Positions 5,775-7,654 of a DNA stretch of 7,654 nt are shown here, piece by piece; the stretch's first letter is position 1, and every line of letters starts with the position of its first letter. The notes under the pieces are model-generated. The model saw only the letters and a list, made by a program, of their open reading frames with translations, made no database searches and was not told the DNA's origin. Origin of the DNA: an uncultured Opitutia bacterium (lineage in GTDB: Bacteria > Verrucomicrobiota > Verrucomicrobiia > Opitutales > UBA953); assembly GCA_903924185.1 (NCBI GenBank), contig CAIYAN010000133.1, positions 1 to 7,654 on the forward strand, written 5' to 3'. The position numbers were made by a program, and so were the translations under genes.

Positions 5775-5810
5775 TCGACTCAGCCCTCGACTCCGTCATC
5801 GACTCAGCCC
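5775..5810. repeat. 12-base-period tandem repeat, three units
   Basis: Three 12-base units follow each other: TCGACTCAGCCC (5775-5786), TCGACTCCGTCA (5787-5798) and TCGACTCAGCCC (5799-5810). The outer two are identical and the identity extends two more bases (TC). More degenerate pyrimidine-rich sequence continues on both sides (5757-5774 and 5811-5825). The array begins 24 bases after the heptamer array and ends 15 bases from the DUF1552 stop codon. It is pyrimidine-rich on the + strand, opposite to the heptamer block. Confidence 0.75.
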
Positions 5811-5825
5811 TCCTTCCTCTAACTC

Positions 5826-7139
5826 TTAACTCAAACTCAGCGGACCGCCCTTACACAGGGCTGGGTTGCCGAAGGCGTCCAAGCGATGGCCGAAGGCATG
5901 CGCCAGAGCGAGGTGTAACCGGTTGTGTGCGGCCTTGGTGAATTTGAGGGCGCGGCCGGTCTTGAAACCTAAGCCGCCACCAATGAGCACCCAGGGGATA
6001 TCCTCGAGGGCATGGCTGTTACCCTTCCCGAGCTCGTTCGTCCAGATGATCGTCGTGTGGTCGAGCATCGAACCCGTGCCATTGGGCTCCGGGGTCTCTT
6101 GGAGGCGCTTAGCTAGGAAGGCAATCTGCTCGGCGAACCAAGTGTTGATCTTCGTGAGCTTCTCCACCGAGCCAGTATTCAGGTCGGGGTCGTGCGAGAG
6201 CGAGTGGTGACCTTCCTCGATACCGATCCACTTCATGCGGATACTGCCTACGGAGTTACTGAACTGGAAGGTCGCCACGCGGGCTAAATCGTTCTGGAAA
6301 GCGCTGACGAGGAGTTCGGTCTGCATCTTCGTGATGACTGGGATATTATCGTTCTCCATCATCACACCGATTGCCGGCGAAGTGGGAACGATCAAGGCAC
6401 CGGAGGTCTGTTGTTCCTTCATGTTGCGCTCCAACTCGCGCAAGGCCGTCGTATGCTGGTCGAGCAAGCCGCGGTCCTTGGCATCGACCGCCCGTGCAAC
6501 CGTCGCGAGGTCATCCCGGAGGCCGTCGAGAACGGAGACCATGCTTTCGCTTTCCTTCATCTGGCCATAGAGCTTATCAAAGAGGTCGTAAGGATTAGAA
6601 ATTGGGGCGACGGGCTGGTTGGCGCCGACATAACTCCAACGCGTCCAGGGGTCGGCGCGATTGCCGACTGAAATCCCGATTTCCAACGACCCCATGCGCG
6701 TCTTGGTCGCAGGCTTCGACTGGAGGAAGCGGCGGATTTCTTGGTCGATCGAGGGTCCGCTCGCCCAGCCTGCGGGCTGTCCGCCCCCGCCCATGATATT
6801 ACCAGGGAAGAGTTCGATGCCGGTGAGCAGGCAGCTCATGCCACGCATGTGCGAATCGCCATCGCCGCGGACCAGATTATTCACGCCCTTCAGCGTAAGC
6901 ATCTTGTCCTTAAAGGGCGCCAAGGGCTGCAGGATCCGCTTTAACTTAAAGTTACTGCCCTCGCCTTCGGGCCAGAACTCCGACGGCACCGTGCCGTTCG
7001 GCGAGAAAACGAAGATCACGCGCTGCTTAGCAGCAGTCGGCTCAGCGGCCTGAAGGGAGGTCAAGCCACCGAGTAGCGGTAGCGCAGCGGCGGATAAGCC
7101 AAGTTTGCGCAAGAAGGCGCGGCGATTTTGGAGGTTCAT
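5826..7139 (-). CDS. Tat-exported DUF1552 (HXXSHH) family protein
   Basis: The 437-aa product begins with a twin-arginine signal (NRRAFLRK, Arg6-Arg7, then the hydrophobic stretch LGLSAAALPLLGG), with likely cleavage near residues 31-32. It should therefore be folded in the cytoplasm and exported. The mature part begins QRVIFVFSPNGTVPSEFWP and contains SHMRGMSCLLTG (96-107), then HHSLSHD (311-317), LDHTTIIWTNELGKGNSHALEDIPWVLIGGG (359-389) and a C-terminal NRLHLALAHAFG (406-417). This layout fits DUF1552 (Pfam PF07586), whose biochemical function is unknown. The late block resembles that of DUF1501/sulfatase-like proteins, but this is only a similarity by eye. The family-naming motif H-x-x-S-H-H reads H-S-L-S-H-D here, so its last His is Asp. 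The gene starts 20 bases after the DUF1588/DUF1585 gene, which suggests one operon. No Shine-Dalgarno sequence is seen. Confidence 0.9.
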   Translation of the reverse strand: MNLQNRRAFLRKLGLSAAALPLLGGLTSLQAAEPTAAKQRVIFVFSPNGTVPSEFWPEGEGSNFKLKRILQPLAPFKDKMLTLKGVNNLVRGDGDSHMRGMSCLLTGIELFPGNIMGGGGQPAGWASGPSIDQEIRRFLQSKPATKTRMGSLEIGISVGNRADPWTRWSYVGANQPVAPISNPYDLFDKLYGQMKESESMVSVLDGLRDDLATVARAVDAKDRGLLDQHTTALRELERNMKEQQTSGALIVPTSPAIGVMMENDNIPVITKMQTELLVSAFQNDLARVATFQFSNSVGSIRMKWIGIEEGHHSLSHDPDLNTGSVEKLTKINTWFAEQIAFLAKRLQETPEPNGTGSMLDHTTIIWTNELGKGNSHALEDIPWVLIGGGLGFKTGRALKFTKAAHNRLHLALAHAFGHRLDAFGNPALCKGGPLSLS

Positions 7140-7159
7140 AAAGGGAAGGTCGGGTCAGG

Positions 7160-7654
7160 TTACTTCTGGAGGGCGGCGACCACCGCGACCTCGATCGCGA
7201 GGTTGCGCACGTGACAATGGTCGCGACGGAAACGTTCCGTGAGCTGGCTCAGTAATTCGGGTGAGTAAGCGGTCGTGGGCTGCTTAACCATCGTCTGAAA
7301 GAGGTTGCGGACGAAGCCCGTTTGCCCGGCTAGGCTCTCGGCGGCGTGGACCGCGACATCGCGCGCACCCGTGAGGGTCAACTCCGTCCCATCGGCGGCG
7401 ATGTAGGGGGAGACCGTATTTACGGGCTTGGCGTTGTCCGTCTCACGGATCCGCCCGACGGCGTCAAAGCGTTCAAAACTGAAACCGAGCGGGTTAATCG
7501 TGATGTGGCACGACTGACAGGCGGGCTTGGCCGTGAGTTCGGTCACCTTCTCCCGCATGGTGAAGGAGGGGTCAAACTTATCGTCCATGAAAGCAATCGC
7601 CATGGGCGGCGGCTTCAGCATGCGGCCCAAGATATTACGCGACAGGAAAACACC
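7160..7654 (-). CDS. DUF1588/DUF1585 CxxCH-containing protein (5' part outside window)
   Basis: Only the last 164 residues are visible; the frame is open to the window edge and ends at TAA 7162-7160. The visible start, GVFLSRNILGRMLKPPP, is the typical entry to DUF1588, followed by PACQSCHITINPLGFSFERFDAVGR with a c-type haem-binding-like CxxCH (visible Cys46, Cys49 and His50). The remainder, including GARDVAVHAAESLAGQTGFVRNLFQTMV, is a DUF1585-type ending. Full members of this family usually also carry N-terminal DUF1587, DUF1592 and DUF1595 domains and a signal peptide; these would lie upstream and cannot be checked. Such proteins are expected outside the cytoplasm and possibly bind haem, but no reaction is established. 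In many PVC-group genomes a DUF1552 gene sits directly downstream, as here. Confidence 0.9.
   Translation of the reverse strand, partial: GVFLSRNILGRMLKPPPMAIAFMDDKFDPSFTMREKVTELTAKPACQSCHITINPLGFSFERFDAVGRIRETDNAKPVNTVSPYIAADGTELTLTGARDVAVHAAESLAGQTGFVRNLFQTMVKQPTTAYSPELLSQLTERFRRDHCHVRNLAIEVAVVAALQK

Noticed and set aside
5709..5810. CRISPR-like array
   Set aside because: The repeat units are 7 and 12 bases and directly adjacent, with no unique spacers of regular length and no cas genes nearby.
7160..7630. Start of the DUF1588/DUF1585 gene at the TTG at 7630
   Set aside because: The frame continues upstream to the window edge with the family-typical GVFLSRNILG sequence, so the TTG is an internal Leu codon and the gene is truncated by the window.

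Overview
The window is a GC-rich bacterial chromosome segment, about 60% G+C by eye. The best guess for its source is a member of the PVC group, probably Verrucomicrobiota. The main clue is the right-hand end, where a DUF1588/DUF1585 CxxCH protein and a Tat-exported DUF1552 protein form a two-gene unit, followed on the same strand by a secreted SGNH hydrolase. Such protein sets are typical of Planctomycetes and Verrucomicrobia but also occur elsewhere, so the assignment is an inference.

Left part, + strand. Positions 1-612 hold the 3' end of an Ala/Lys/Glu-rich coiled-coil protein with a SHOCT-like C-terminus, closed by a strong intrinsic terminator (636-662). Only 36 bases later begins a compact series: gcvT (699-1790), gcvH (1818-2198), a thiH-type radical SAM gene (2228-3367) and rsmE (3364-4119, overlapping thiH by 4 bases). 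GcvT and GcvH are the aminomethyltransferase and lipoyl carrier of the glycine cleavage system. ThiH cleaves tyrosine to the dehydroglycine needed for the thiamine thiazole. RsmE methylates 16S rRNA. The glycine decarboxylase gene gcvP and the thiG/thiS partners of thiH are not in the window.

Right part, - strand. An SGNH-hydrolase gene (5421-4126) converges on rsmE with only 6 bases between the stop codons. Upstream of it is a 404-base non-coding stretch (5422-5825) with a palindrome-rich part (5422-5700), a clean six-unit heptanucleotide tandem repeat (5709-5750) and a 12-base-period repeat (5775-5810). The DUF1552 gene (7139-5826) follows the truncated DUF1588/DUF1585 gene (7654-7160, running off the window) after 20 bases, so these two are very likely one operon producing exported proteins of unknown biochemical role.

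No tRNA, rRNA, CRISPR array, transposase or phage gene was seen. Five of the six gene starts lack a recognisable Shine-Dalgarno sequence, and two of these have a TANNNT hexamer exactly 6 bases before the ATG, which raises the possibility of leaderless mRNAs. The items most worth follow-up are the non-coding repeat region, the gcvTH-thiH-rsmE linkage and the DUF1588-DUF1552 pair.
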